48,436 nt of DNA from Panacagrimonas sp052387335 (lineage in GTDB: Bacteria; Pseudomonadota; Gammaproteobacteria; Nevskiales; Nevskiaceae). Positions 15,760 through 25,686 of this stretch are shown here, one piece after another. Positions within the stretch are counted from its first letter, which is position 1; each line of letters opens with the position of its first letter. Under the pieces are notes generated by a model. That model saw only the letters and a list, made by a program, of their open reading frames with translations, did no database searches and had not been told where the DNA came from. The DNA lies in contig JBQTJH010000059.1 of NCBI GenBank assembly GCA_052387335.1, forward strand, positions 1 to 48,436, given 5' to 3'. A program made the position numbers and the translations under genes.

Positions 15760-17478
15760 ATGGAGTTCACCAACCAGATCATCTTTCTTGCGGGGGTGCT
15801 GTTCATCACGAGCATCCTGGCCACGGTGATCACGCCGCGCCTGGGCGTACCGCTGCTGCTGGTATTCCTGATCATCGGCATGCTGGCCGGTGAGAACGGT
15901 CCGGGCGGCATCCATTTCGAGGATTACGGCCTGGCCAATCTGGCCGGCACCGCGGCCTTGTCAGTGGTGTTGTTCGATGGCGGCATGCGCACGCGCCTGG
16001 CCAGTTTCCGCGTCGGGCTGCGCCCGGCAGTCAGCCTGGCGACATTGGGCGTGCTGATCACCGCCGGCATCTGCGGTGCGTTCGCTACCTGGTTGCTGGA
16101 GCTGTCCTGGGCGGAGGGCCTGCTGATCGGCGCCATCGTCGGCTCCACCGACGCCGCCGCGGTGTTTTCCCTGCTGCATACCAACGCCGTGCGCCTCAAC
16201 GAGCGCGTGACCTCGATTCTGGAAATCGAGTCCGGTGCCAACGATCCAATGGCGGTATTCCTGACGATCGCCCTGCTGCAATACATCCTGTTGCCAGCTG
16301 ATTACGAAATGCTGGATTCGCTGCTGCTGTTCGTGCAGCAGATGGGGTTGGGCGCACTGATCGGCATCGGCGGCGGCCGCGCCCTGGTGTGGGCCATCAA
16401 TCGCCTCGAATTGAGCGAGTCGCTGTACCCGCTGCTGGCCTTCTTCGGCGGCCTGCTGATTTTTGGCATCACCGGCCTGCTTCACGGCAGCGGCTTTCTG
16501 GCCGCCTACCTCGCCGGCGTCATCGTCGGAAATCGGCGCACGCGCGCTTTTGCCGGCATTCGCCGCTTTCACGACGGCGTCGCCTGGATGGCGCAGATCG
16601 GCATGTTCGTCGGTCTGGGTTTGCTGGTGACGCCAACCGAGTTGCTACCCATCGCCGACGAAGGCCTGCTGATTGCCCTGGTGTTGATCGTGCTGGCACG
16701 CCCTGTCGCGGTGACGGTCTCACTGCTGCCGTTCCGCCTACCGCTGCGCGAGCAGATCTACATGTCCTGGGTGGGCTTGCGCGGCTCGGTGCCGATCGTG
16801 CTCGCCACCTTCCCGCTGCTCGCCGGGGTGGGCAATGCCAGCCTGTTCTTCAACATCGCGTTCTTCATCGTGCTGGTATCGCTGGTGGTGCAGGGCTGGA
16901 CCCTGGCCCCCGCCGCGCGCCTGCTGGGCCTGCAACTGCCCAGCGCCGGCACCTTGATCAATCGCCTGGACTTTGATCTTCCCGGCACGCGCGGATATGA
17001 AATTGTCAGCTATCGCATCGGCGATTCCTCGCCACTGATCGGCATGAAGTCGCGTCAACTGCCGCTGGACGACGTGTCCCGCATCGTCTGCATCGCGCGT
17101 CGCGGCAAGATCATCAGCTACCGCGACTGGGGCAATCTGCGTGCTGGCGACTACATTTCGCTGCTGGCCTCGCAGGAGGAACTACCCAAGCTAGACGGCT
17201 TGTTCCAGGCGCAGGCCGCGCCCAAATCGGACGCGGCGGCGCAGCGCTTCTACGGTGAATTCCGGCTTGATCCGGCGGCACCGGCCGAAGCCTTGATCGA
17301 AGCCTACGGAGTCGATCTTCCCGAATCCGCACGCGGCCGATCCATCGCCGCATTCTTCGCCTCGGTGGTGCCGCGCCCGGTGGTCGGCGATCGGCTGCGC
17401 TTGGGCGAGCTGGAGCTGGTGGTCAAACGCATGGACGGTCAGCACATCAGCGAGGTGTGGCTGCGTCTACCGCACTGA
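15760..17478 (+). CDS. nhaP2: K+/H+ antiporter of the NhaP2 (CvrA) type
   Basis: 572 residues. The first roughly 390 residues form a CPA1-type membrane domain of about 12 helices, with the ion-site region IVGSTDAAAVFSLLHT and the unwound stretch ILEIESGANDPMAVFL. A cytoplasmic TrkA_C-like domain follows (GYEIVSYRIGDSSPLIGMK through RAGDYISLLAS), and then a C-terminal CorC/HlyC-like domain (FYGEFRLDPAAPAEAL to ELVVKRMDGQHISEVWLR). This three-part layout is that of E. coli CvrA/NhaP2, which expels K+ (and Na+) in exchange for protons. It starts 16 bases after suhB and may be co-transcribed with it. Confidence 0.92.
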   Translation: MEFTNQIIFLAGVLFITSILATVITPRLGVPLLLVFLIIGMLAGENGPGGIHFEDYGLANLAGTAALSVVLFDGGMRTRLASFRVGLRPAVSLATLGVLITAGICGAFATWLLELSWAEGLLIGAIVGSTDAAAVFSLLHTNAVRLNERVTSILEIESGANDPMAVFLTIALLQYILLPADYEMLDSLLLFVQQMGLGALIGIGGGRALVWAINRLELSESLYPLLAFFGGLLIFGITGLLHGSGFLAAYLAGVIVGNRRTRAFAGIRRFHDGVAWMAQIGMFVGLGLLVTPTELLPIADEGLLIALVLIVLARPVAVTVSLLPFRLPLREQIYMSWVGLRGSVPIVLATFPLLAGVGNASLFFNIAFFIVLVSLVVQGWTLAPAARLLGLQLPSAGTLINRLDFDLPGTRGYEIVSYRIGDSSPLIGMKSRQLPLDDVSRIVCIARRGKIISYRDWGNLRAGDYISLLASQEELPKLDGLFQAQAAPKSDAAAQRFYGEFRLDPAAPAEALIEAYGVDLPESARGRSIAAFFASVVPRPVVGDRLRLGELELVVKRMDGQHISEVWLRLPH

Positions 17479-17490
17479 GCCGGGGATTTT

Positions 17491-17547
17491 CGAACGTGCC
17501 AGTGGCACGTTCGCCCGGCGAAGGCCTTGGGGTTGGGGCCCCAAGGC
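17491..17547. terminator. Two adjacent hairpins between convergent nhaP2 and argD
   Basis: First hairpin: CGAACGTGCC, AGT, GGCACGTTCG (17491-17513), a perfect 10-bp stem. Second: GCCTTGGGG, TTGGGG, CCCCAAGGC (17524-17547), a 9-bp stem. They fill the gap between the 3' ends of two convergent genes and could stop transcription from both sides. Neither has a clear T-run, so intrinsic termination is not certain. Confidence 0.45.
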
Positions 17548-17562
17548 ATCGCGAAGCGAGCA

Positions 17563-18789
17563 TCAGCCGTTCGACGCGCGCGGCAAAGCCGTGACCTCAG
17601 CGCAGGCCGCATCGAGCCGGCGCAGACCTTCCGCCGCTTCGGCCTCGGTCAACAGCAGCGAAGGCGCGAAGCGCAGCACGTCGGGACCGGCCACCAGTAC
17701 CCAGAGTCCCTGACGCAGCGCGGCGCTGACCACATCCTTGGCGCGTCCCTTCCAGGCCGCACTCATTGGCGCGCCGAGCAGCAAGCCCATACCGCGCACG
17801 CCCTCGAATACACCGTAGCGCTTGGCGATGGCGGCGATGCCTTCGCGCAGCTGAGTACCCCGCGCGCGCACGTTGGCCAAGGTCTCGGGCTTGAGGATTT
17901 CATCCACCGCGGCCAGGGCCACCGCCGTCGCCAGCGGATTACCGCCGTAGGTCGAACCGTGTGTGCCGAAACCCAGACTGGCCGCCACGTCGTCCGTGGT
18001 CAGCATGGCCGACACTGGGAATCCGCCGCCCAGGCCCTTGGCCGTGGTGAGAATGTCGGGCGTCACCCCGAGTTGTTCATGCGCGAAGAAGGTGCCGCTG
18101 CGGCCGTTGCCGGTCTGTACCTCGTCGTAGATCAGCAAAGCCTGGTGTTGCGTGCACAGGGCGCGCACACCGCGCGCGAACTCCAGGGTCGCGGGCGTGA
18201 CGCCGCCCTCGCCCTGCACGGGTTCCATCACCACCGCGCAGGTCCTGGATGAAATCGCTTTTTCCAGCGCCGCCAGATCATTGAACGGCAGGTGCGTGAT
18301 GCCGCCAGGCAGTGGTTCGAAGCCCTCGGTGTACTTGGCCTGACCACCGACGCTCACCGTGAACAGGGTGCGTCCATGAAACGCGTTGTAGAAGGAAATG
18401 ATCTCGCGCTTGTCCGCCGCGTGATGCAGCGACGCATGTTTGCGCGCGAGCTTGAACGCCGCCTCGTTGGCTTCGGATCCGCTGTTGGCAAAGAACACCT
18501 TGCTGGCGAACGTGGTCTCGATCAGTCGCTGCGCCAGACACAGGGCCGGTTCGTTGGTCATCACGTTGGACACGTGCCAGAGCTTGGATGCCTGCTCGTT
18601 GAGCGCCGCCACCAACCTGGGATGGCAGTGCCCAAGACCCGTCACCGCGATGCCGCAGGCGAAATCCAGGTATTCGCGTCCTTGCTGATCCCACAGGCGC
18701 GCGCCCTCTCCGCGAACCGGAACGATGTCGTTCGGCGCGTAATTCGGAGTCATGACCTGGTCAAAGGTCTTGCGGGAAACGGAAGACAT
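17563..18789 (-). CDS. argD: Acetylornithine/succinyldiaminopimelate aminotransferase family
   Basis: 408 residues from ATG 18789 (MSSVSRKTFDQVMTPNYAP); an earlier frame start at 18834 has no support. Class III PLP aminotransferase with YLDFACGIAVTGLGHCHP, the SGSEANEAAFKLARK phosphate-binding loop, EPVQGEGGV, LIYDEVQTGNGRSG, and the Schiff-base Lys in TTAKGLGGGFP. It transfers an amino group between glutamate and N-acetylglutamate semialdehyde in arginine synthesis and can serve lysine synthesis too. Succinylornithine or other omega-transaminase activity cannot be excluded from sequence, but length and motifs fit ArgD best. It is transcribed alone; the region upstream contains an inverted repeat and the fadA terminator. 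Confidence 0.92.
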   Translation of the reverse strand: MSSVSRKTFDQVMTPNYAPNDIVPVRGEGARLWDQQGREYLDFACGIAVTGLGHCHPRLVAALNEQASKLWHVSNVMTNEPALCLAQRLIETTFASKVFFANSGSEANEAAFKLARKHASLHHAADKREIISFYNAFHGRTLFTVSVGGQAKYTEGFEPLPGGITHLPFNDLAALEKAISSRTCAVVMEPVQGEGGVTPATLEFARGVRALCTQHQALLIYDEVQTGNGRSGTFFAHEQLGVTPDILTTAKGLGGGFPVSAMLTTDDVAASLGFGTHGSTYGGNPLATAVALAAVDEILKPETLANVRARGTQLREGIAAIAKRYGVFEGVRGMGLLLGAPMSAAWKGRAKDVVSAALRQGLWVLVAGPDVLRFAPSLLLTEAEAAEGLRRLDAACAEVTALPRASNG

Positions 18790-18880
18790 GACACATCTCG
18801 GCGGCCGGGAAGCGTGAACGCTGCATGCGCTCATCGGTCGGCCTCTACGAATGAAATGTTAACCCGGGAAAAGCGCTTGC

Positions 18881-18998
18881 CGCGGATTTCGCGGGTGTGG
18901 AAATCAAGAAGCAAAGCATTTTTTGCCACAGATTTCGCAGATGAACGCGGATCAAGTGCCGGCTCCAATCCGCGTTCATCCGCGAAATCCGTGGCCAA
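18881..18998. repeat. Large imperfect palindrome of the CCACAGATTTCGCAGATGAA type
   Basis: Arms at 18923-18952 and 18968-18998 are nearly reverse complementary over about 29 bases (TTGCCACAGATTTCGCAGAT..., ...ATCCGCGAAATCCGTGGCCAA in part), with a 15-base loop. A third, shorter copy of the CGCGGATTTCGCGG core is at 18881-18894. I recall closely similar sequences as dispersed intergenic repeats in many bacterial genomes. It is not protein coding and lies between the argD start and the fadA terminator. Confidence 0.7.
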
Positions 18999-19030
18999 TT
19001 GCAGCATTCAGGGTTAATAGATCGCCCAAT

Positions 19031-19062
19031 AAAAACGGGCGGAAGGGAAACCCTTCCGCCCG
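19031..19062 (-). terminator. Intrinsic terminator of the fadBA operon
   Basis: Read on the minus strand: a perfect 12-bp stem CGGGCGGAAGGG, loop TTT, CCCTTCCGCCCG, followed directly by TTTTTATT. It begins 20 bases after the fadA stop. This is a textbook Rho-independent terminator. Confidence 0.92.
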
Positions 19063-19081
19063 CGGGCACGAAGGGTAGGAC

Positions 19082-20242
19082 TTAGTTCACACGCTCGAGC
19101 AAGGTCGCCACGCCCTGGCCCATGCCGATGCACATGGTGGCCAGGCCAAACTGCGCGTTCTTCTCCTGCAGCACATGCGCCAGCGCGCCGGTGATGCGCG
19201 CGCCCGAGCAGCCCAGCGGATGACCCAGGGCAATGGCGCCGCCCTTGATGTTGATGCGGTCGCCACGCTCAGTCAGCTTGAGATCCTTCATCACCGCCAG
19301 CGACTGCGCGGCGAAGGCCTCGTTCAATTCGAAGTAGTCGATCTGATCGATGCTGAGCCCGGCGTTCTTGAGCGCTTTCTGCGTCGCCGGCACCGGGCCG
19401 ATGCCCATGATCGCGGGATTGCAGCCCGCGGCCGCGATGCCGACGATCTTCGCCAGCGGCTTGAGGCCCAGCGCTTTGGCCTTGTCTGCGCTCATCACCA
19501 GCACGCAGCTCGCGCCGTCCGAAATGGCCGAGCTGTTGCCCGCGGTGACCGAGCCCTTGGGATTGAACGCGGGCTTGAGCTTGGCCAGATCGCCCAGATT
19601 GGCGTCGCCGCGCACCACCTCGTCGAAATCCACCAGGATCGGCAAGCCGTCGGCATCGTGGCCTTCAATCGGCACGATCTGGCTCTTGTATTCGCCGCGG
19701 TCGAACGCAGCCTGCGCCTTCTGGTGCGAGGCCAGCGCGAACTGGTCCTGCACCTCGCGGTTGATCTGGTGCGTCTGCGTCAGCATCTCTGCGGTCAGAC
19801 CCATCATCGCGGAGGCCTTGGCGGTGTTCAGAGACAGCTCGGGCGAGCCGTCGAAGCCATGCGTCATCGCAACGTGGCCCATGTGCTCCACGCCGCCGCA
19901 GATGAAGGTCTCACCATTGCCAGACTTGATATTGGCGTAGGCGATGTGAATCGCGCTCATCGACGAACCGCACAGGCGGTTCACCGTCTGGCCCGGCACG
20001 GTGATCGGCAGGCCGGCGAGCAGCAACGCGTTGCGGGCGATATTCATGCCCTGTTCCAGCGTCTGGTTCACACAACCCCAGATCACGTCCTCGACCTCGC
20101 TGGGCTTGAGCGCAGCGTTGCGCTTGAGCACGGCCTTCATGAGCTCGGCCGAGAGTACCTCGGCGCGCACATTGCGGAACACGCCGCCCTTGGATCGGCC
20201 CATGGGCGTGCGCACCGCGTCGACAATCACGACATCCGTCAT
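19082..20242 (-). CDS. fadA: 3-ketoacyl-CoA thiolase (fatty-acid oxidation complex beta subunit)
   Basis: 386 residues, the FadA length. It cleaves 3-ketoacyl-CoA with CoA to acetyl-CoA and a shortened acyl-CoA. The nucleophile Cys91 is in TVNRLCGSSM; the other active-site residues are seen in NEAFAAQSLAV, GGAIALGHPLGCSGAR (His) and CIGMGQG (Cys). It partners FadB, encoded 32 bases upstream, in the multifunctional alpha2-beta2 complex, and ends in a strong terminator. The start ATG 20242 gives the typical MTDVVIVDAVRTPMGRSKGG beginning. Confidence 0.97.
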   Translation of the reverse strand: MTDVVIVDAVRTPMGRSKGGVFRNVRAEVLSAELMKAVLKRNAALKPSEVEDVIWGCVNQTLEQGMNIARNALLLAGLPITVPGQTVNRLCGSSMSAIHIAYANIKSGNGETFICGGVEHMGHVAMTHGFDGSPELSLNTAKASAMMGLTAEMLTQTHQINREVQDQFALASHQKAQAAFDRGEYKSQIVPIEGHDADGLPILVDFDEVVRGDANLGDLAKLKPAFNPKGSVTAGNSSAISDGASCVLVMSADKAKALGLKPLAKIVGIAAAGCNPAIMGIGPVPATQKALKNAGLSIDQIDYFELNEAFAAQSLAVMKDLKLTERGDRINIKGGAIALGHPLGCSGARITGALAHVLQEKNAQFGLATMCIGMGQGVATLLERVN

Positions 20243-20274
20243 TTCAATTCTCCAAGCAAGTCAGTGTGTGCGAC

Positions 20275-22428
<2,154 letters not shown>

Positions 22429-22650
22429 GGCGGATCGAACCTCCGATTACGAAAAAAAGACTGAAATTCCGCGAAACGATCCGCGCCGGACCGATTCGAA
22501 AAAATCTGGGGAGTGCGCCCCGGCCATCTCAGACAGGGGTCGACGGGGCCGGGACCCTCGGCGGACGGCGATCATAGCGGTCGCGGTCGGCGGCCGTAAA
22601 TGCCGGCCGCGACGCCTGCGTGCGGCGGAATTTCCATGAAAAACCTTCGT

Positions 22651-22680
22651 TTGACAGTCACTTCCAGCGCTGACTATGCT
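22651..22680 (+). promoter_or_regulatory. Sigma-70 promoter of the phasin gene
   Basis: Consensus -35 TTGACA (22651-22656), 18-base spacer, -10 TATGCT (22675-22680). The -10 covers the first possible start of the frame at 22676, which shows that translation must begin at ATG 22721. This leaves a leader of about 33 bases containing the strong AAGGGGAG ribosome site. Confidence 0.72.
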
Positions 22681-22720
22681 CAAAACGCAACATCCACATA
22701 ACGAAGTCAAGGGGAGTGTC

Positions 22721-23428
22721 ATGGCCGCCAGGGATACGCTGGATCAGCTCAAATCAAACATCGAACGTCTGGGGCGTGACTCGCTCGACGTCGTCTCCAA
22801 TGCCAGCCGTATCGTGTTCGAAGGCGTGCAGAAGCTCGCCGAACAGGAATTGCAGGCGCTCAACGACTACTACAAGAGCGCCACCGCCAAGCTCAAGGAC
22901 GCCGGCGGCAGCGGCCCCAGCGGCTACCAGGACATGGCGGCCCAGCAGCTCGACCTGTTGCAGGACACGGTGCAGAAAGTCATCTCGCACGCTCGCGAAT
23001 CGCTGACCATCATTTCGCAGACCCGCGCCGAACTGACCCGCCTGATCGGCAGCAGTGACTCGGTGCTCAGCGCCAAGGCCCTGACCCGCATCACGGCGCC
23101 GGCGCAAAAGGCGATCGAAGACGTCAAGAAAGCAGCGGCCAAGGCACAGAAGAACGCAGCGAAAACGGCGCAGGACATGAAGAAGTCACTGGAGAAGGAG
23201 CTGGCCTACGCTGAAAAGAAGGGTAAGGCGGCGGTCAAGCAGGGCGAGAGCAAGGCAAGGGCGGTCAGCAAGACCGTGAAGACCAAGATCGAGTCGGTGC
23301 TGGACATCAGCGCGCCGCCGGCTGCGGTGAAGCGAGCGGTCAAAGCCAAGCCCTCGCCGGAATCGCGTGCCAATCGCGCCACCAGCAAGGCCAAGAAGCA
23401 ACCGGCCACGCGCAAATCCACGAAGTAA
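22721..23428 (+). CDS. Phasin family protein with histone-like basic tail
   Basis: 235 residues from ATG 22721 (Shine-Dalgarno AAGGGGAG at 22709-22716). Residues 1-125 are helical and phasin-like (LKSNIERLGRDSLDVVSNAS, SRIVFEGVQKLAEQELQALN, DTVQKVISHARESLTIISQT). From about residue 130 the protein becomes an Ala/Lys-rich helix (EDVKKAAAKAQKNAAKTAQD) and then a disordered basic tail (SKAKKQPATRKSTK). Phasins coat polyhydroxyalkanoate granules. The basic tail resembles Pseudomonas PhaF, which binds both granules and DNA, so a granule-segregation role is possible. No PHA synthase is in the window. Own promoter and terminator suggest high, independent expression. Confidence 0.75.
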   Translation: MAARDTLDQLKSNIERLGRDSLDVVSNASRIVFEGVQKLAEQELQALNDYYKSATAKLKDAGGSGPSGYQDMAAQQLDLLQDTVQKVISHARESLTIISQTRAELTRLIGSSDSVLSAKALTRITAPAQKAIEDVKKAAAKAQKNAAKTAQDMKKSLEKELAYAEKKGKAAVKQGESKARAVSKTVKTKIESVLDISAPPAAVKRAVKAKPSPESRANRATSKAKKQPATRKSTK

Positions 23429-23448
23429 GCTCGCCTCAGCCGCCTACG

Positions 23449-23477
23449 CCGCCGGCCCCGTGCCGGCGGTTTAGTTT
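23449..23477 (+). terminator. Intrinsic terminator after the phasin gene
   Basis: Perfect 8-bp GC stem CCGCCGGC, loop CCCGT, GCCGGCGG, followed by TTTAGTTT. It ends 17 bases before the next start codon, so the ArsR-methyltransferase gene would depend on read-through or a promoter of its own. Confidence 0.8.
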
Positions 23478-23494
23478 GTGACCCCAGAAACGCA

Positions 23495-24442
23495 ATGACC
23501 CCCCCCAGTGCCCCGCTTTCCATCGACCTGAGTACCGAGGCCTGCCGTCTGCTGGCCGACGCCAGCCGCGTGCGACTGCTGCTGCTGCTGGAGGCGCAGG
23601 CCTTGTCGGCGGCCGAGCTCACCGAGATCACCGGCCTTGCGCAAAGCCGCGTGTCCACCCATCTGGCGCGACTCAAGCGCGCTGGGCTGGTTCATGACGA
23701 GCGCACCAGCGGCGCGGCGCTGTATTCGAGCAAGACCGAGGACGAGGCCGCCGCGGCGGGCGCGATCTGGAACCTGCTGCGTCCGCGTCTGGACGACCCG
23801 CAGGCGCGACTCGACCGCGAAATGGCCGGCGAACTGGTCCGCCGCCGTCAACAGACGCAGACCTGGGCCGAGTCGGTGGCCGGACGCATGGAGCTGTATT
23901 ACTCGCCGGGCCGCAGCTGGGAGGCCACCTCGCGCGCGCTGATGACCCTGCTCAGCCTGGGGGACGTGCTGGACCTGGCCTCGGGCGACGGCGTGTTCGC
24001 CGAATTGATCGCCGCGCAGGCGCGCAGCGTGACCTGCGTGGATGTGAGTGCCGCAGTCATCGGCGCGGCGCGCAAGCGCCTGGCCGGCTTTCCCAATGTC
24101 GCGTTTCACCAGGGCGACATGCATCGCCTGCCGTTTGCCGATCAGAGCTTTGATCACGTCTTTGCCATGCACGCCCTCAGCTACAGCGCCGACCCGGCCG
24201 GCCTGCTGCGCGAAGCTGCACGCCTGCTGCGTCCGCGCGGACGGCTGGTGGTGGCCGCGCTACGCCGACATCAGCACGCCGAGACTCAGCGCGCCTATGA
24301 CCACATCAATCTCGGACTGGAGGTCAGGGAGCTGAACGGCTTGCTGGAGGCCGCGGGGCTGGTTGTCGAGTCCTGCCGGGTGACCTCGCGTGAGACACGG
24401 CCGCCCTACTTCGAGGTGATTTCAGCTGCGGCGCGGCGCTGA
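23495..24442 (+). CDS. ArsR-type regulator fused to a SAM-dependent methyltransferase
   Basis: 315 residues. Residues 14-80 form a winged-helix ArsR domain (ACRLLADASRVRLLLLLEAQ, then recognition helix AQSRVSTHLARLKRAGLV). No ArsR metal-binding Cys cluster is seen. A linker helix (about 100-145) leads to a class I methyltransferase: motif I VLDLASGDGVF (158-168), acidic CVDVS, QGDMHRLPFADQSFDHVF, and LRPRGRLVVAAL. Such fusions are often found beside S-adenosylmethionine-cycle genes (ahcY, metF), where they are thought to sense SAM or SAH; here none of those neighbours is present. No strong Shine-Dalgarno is visible before ATG 23495. Confidence 0.87.
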   Translation: MTPPSAPLSIDLSTEACRLLADASRVRLLLLLEAQALSAAELTEITGLAQSRVSTHLARLKRAGLVHDERTSGAALYSSKTEDEAAAAGAIWNLLRPRLDDPQARLDREMAGELVRRRQQTQTWAESVAGRMELYYSPGRSWEATSRALMTLLSLGDVLDLASGDGVFAELIAAQARSVTCVDVSAAVIGAARKRLAGFPNVAFHQGDMHRLPFADQSFDHVFAMHALSYSADPAGLLREAARLLRPRGRLVVAALRRHQHAETQRAYDHINLGLEVRELNGLLEAAGLVVESCRVTSRETRPPYFEVISAAARR

Positions 24443-24485
24443 CACGCGCACCCCAGATCACGCGGCGCGCGATTGCTCGATCCGT

Positions 24486-24515
24486 TGGTGCGCCCTGCGC
24501 GCTACGCGCGCGCCA
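24486..24515. terminator. GC hairpin between convergent genes
   Basis: An imperfect GC-rich inverted repeat centred on GCGCGCTACGCGCGC, flanked by TGGTGCGC and CGCGCCA, lies between the 3' ends of the ArsR-methyltransferase gene and dnaQ. It could end both transcripts; no T-run is seen. Confidence 0.35.
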
Positions 24516-24519
24516 TCAC

Positions 24520-25236
24520 TCAAGCCGCCGGCACGTCCACGGTCCACACAATTGGGCCCTTTTTGGCGATGTTCTTGAGCCGCTCCACATGCGCCTGGCG
24601 CTCGGCAGCGTCGGCGTAGCGCACCACCAGCGGCTGATCCTTGAGCTTCAAGGCCTGGGCCCAGGAAAACAGCTGACCGTCGGAGCCGCGTGCCAGCGCG
24701 TCGTCCAGCACCAGGGTGGACTGGCCGCCGGTCATCGCCAGATAGACGTCCGCGAGCAGGCGCGCGTCGAGCAGCGCGCCATGCAGCTCGCGATTCGAAT
24801 TGTCGACGTTATAGCGCTTGCACAGGGCGTCCAGGCTGGCCTTCTGGCCGGGGTGGAGCTTGCGCGCCATCAGCACCGTGTCGGTCACCTTGCAGGCCTC
24901 GCGCAAGGGTCGGCCGACACCGCAGGCCAGGAACTCCGCATCGAGAAACCCGATATCGAAGACCGCGTTGTGGATGATCAGTTCGTCGCCGGCGATCCAA
25001 TCCCAGAGGTCCTCGGCGATACCGGAAAAGATCGGCTTGTCGGCCAATTCCTCGTTGGTGATGCCGTGCACGGCCACCGCGCCGGGATCGATCTCGCGCT
25101 GCGGATTCACGTACCGATGAAAGTGATTGCCGCTGGGGCGACGATTGACCAGCTCGATGCAGCCGACCTCGATGATGCGGTGACCCTGACTGACTTCCAG
25201 GCCGGTGGTTTCGGTATCCAGAACGATTTGGCGCAT
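24520..25236 (-). CDS. dnaQ: DNA polymerase III epsilon subunit (3'-5' proofreading exonuclease)
   Basis: 238 residues, the normal size. The DEDDh exonuclease motifs are visible: Exo I VLDTETTG near the N-terminus (metal ligands Asp7 and Glu9), Exo II IIHNAVFDIGFL, and Exo III ELHGALLDARLLADVY with the catalytic His and final Asp. The C-terminus that contacts the polymerase alpha subunit follows. It proofreads replication errors. It is co-directional with rnhA (6 bases apart); in E. coli the same two genes are adjacent but divergent. Confidence 0.96.
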   Translation of the reverse strand: MRQIVLDTETTGLEVSQGHRIIEVGCIELVNRRPSGNHFHRYVNPQREIDPGAVAVHGITNEELADKPIFSGIAEDLWDWIAGDELIIHNAVFDIGFLDAEFLACGVGRPLREACKVTDTVLMARKLHPGQKASLDALCKRYNVDNSNRELHGALLDARLLADVYLAMTGGQSTLVLDDALARGSDGQLFSWAQALKLKDQPLVVRYADAAERQAHVERLKNIAKKGPIVWTVDVPAA

Positions 25237-25242
25237 GGGGAT

Positions 25243-25686
25243 TCAGTTCGGATTGCGCAGGCTGGCAATGCCTTGATTGGCCAGTTGGTCGGCTGCCTCA
25301 TTGCCCGGGTCACCGGCGTGGCCCTTGATCCAGCGCCAGTCCACGCGATGCCGGGTGCGGGCCTCGTCCAGTCGTTGCCATAGATCGACATTCTTCACGG
25401 GCTTGCCGTCTGCAGTGCGCCAGTTCTTGCGCTTCCACCCTGGCATCCACTCAGTGATGCCTTTCATGACATAAGTGGAATCGGTATGCAGCGTGACCTC
25501 GCAGGCTTCCTTGAGAGATTCCAGCGCCTGGATCGCCGCCATCATTTCCATGCGGTTGTTGGTGGTGTCTGGCGCACCGCCGCATAGACGCTTCTCGCTG
25601 CCGTTGTAACGCAGCAGCGCGCCCCAGCCGCCGGGGCCCGGATTGCCCTTGCAGGCGCCATCGGTGTAAGCGACAACGGATTTCAC
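25243..25686 (-). CDS. rnhA: Ribonuclease HI
   Basis: 147 residues starting with GTG (MKSVVAYTDGACKGNPGPGG). The four catalytic acids are Asp9 (YTDGAC), Glu47 (NNRMEM), Asp69 (LHTDSTY) and Asp133 (NEAADQLA), and the helper His is His123 in WIKGHAG. The basic handle EWMPGWKRKNWRTADGKPVK that grips the hybrid is intact. It cleaves RNA in RNA-DNA hybrids, removing primers and R-loops. Its GTG overlaps the stop of the upstream methyltransferase (GTGA), so the two are translationally coupled. Confidence 0.97.
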   Translation of the reverse strand: MKSVVAYTDGACKGNPGPGGWGALLRYNGSEKRLCGGAPDTTNNRMEMMAAIQALESLKEACEVTLHTDSTYVMKGITEWMPGWKRKNWRTADGKPVKNVDLWQRLDEARTRHRVDWRWIKGHAGDPGNEAADQLANQGIASLRNPN

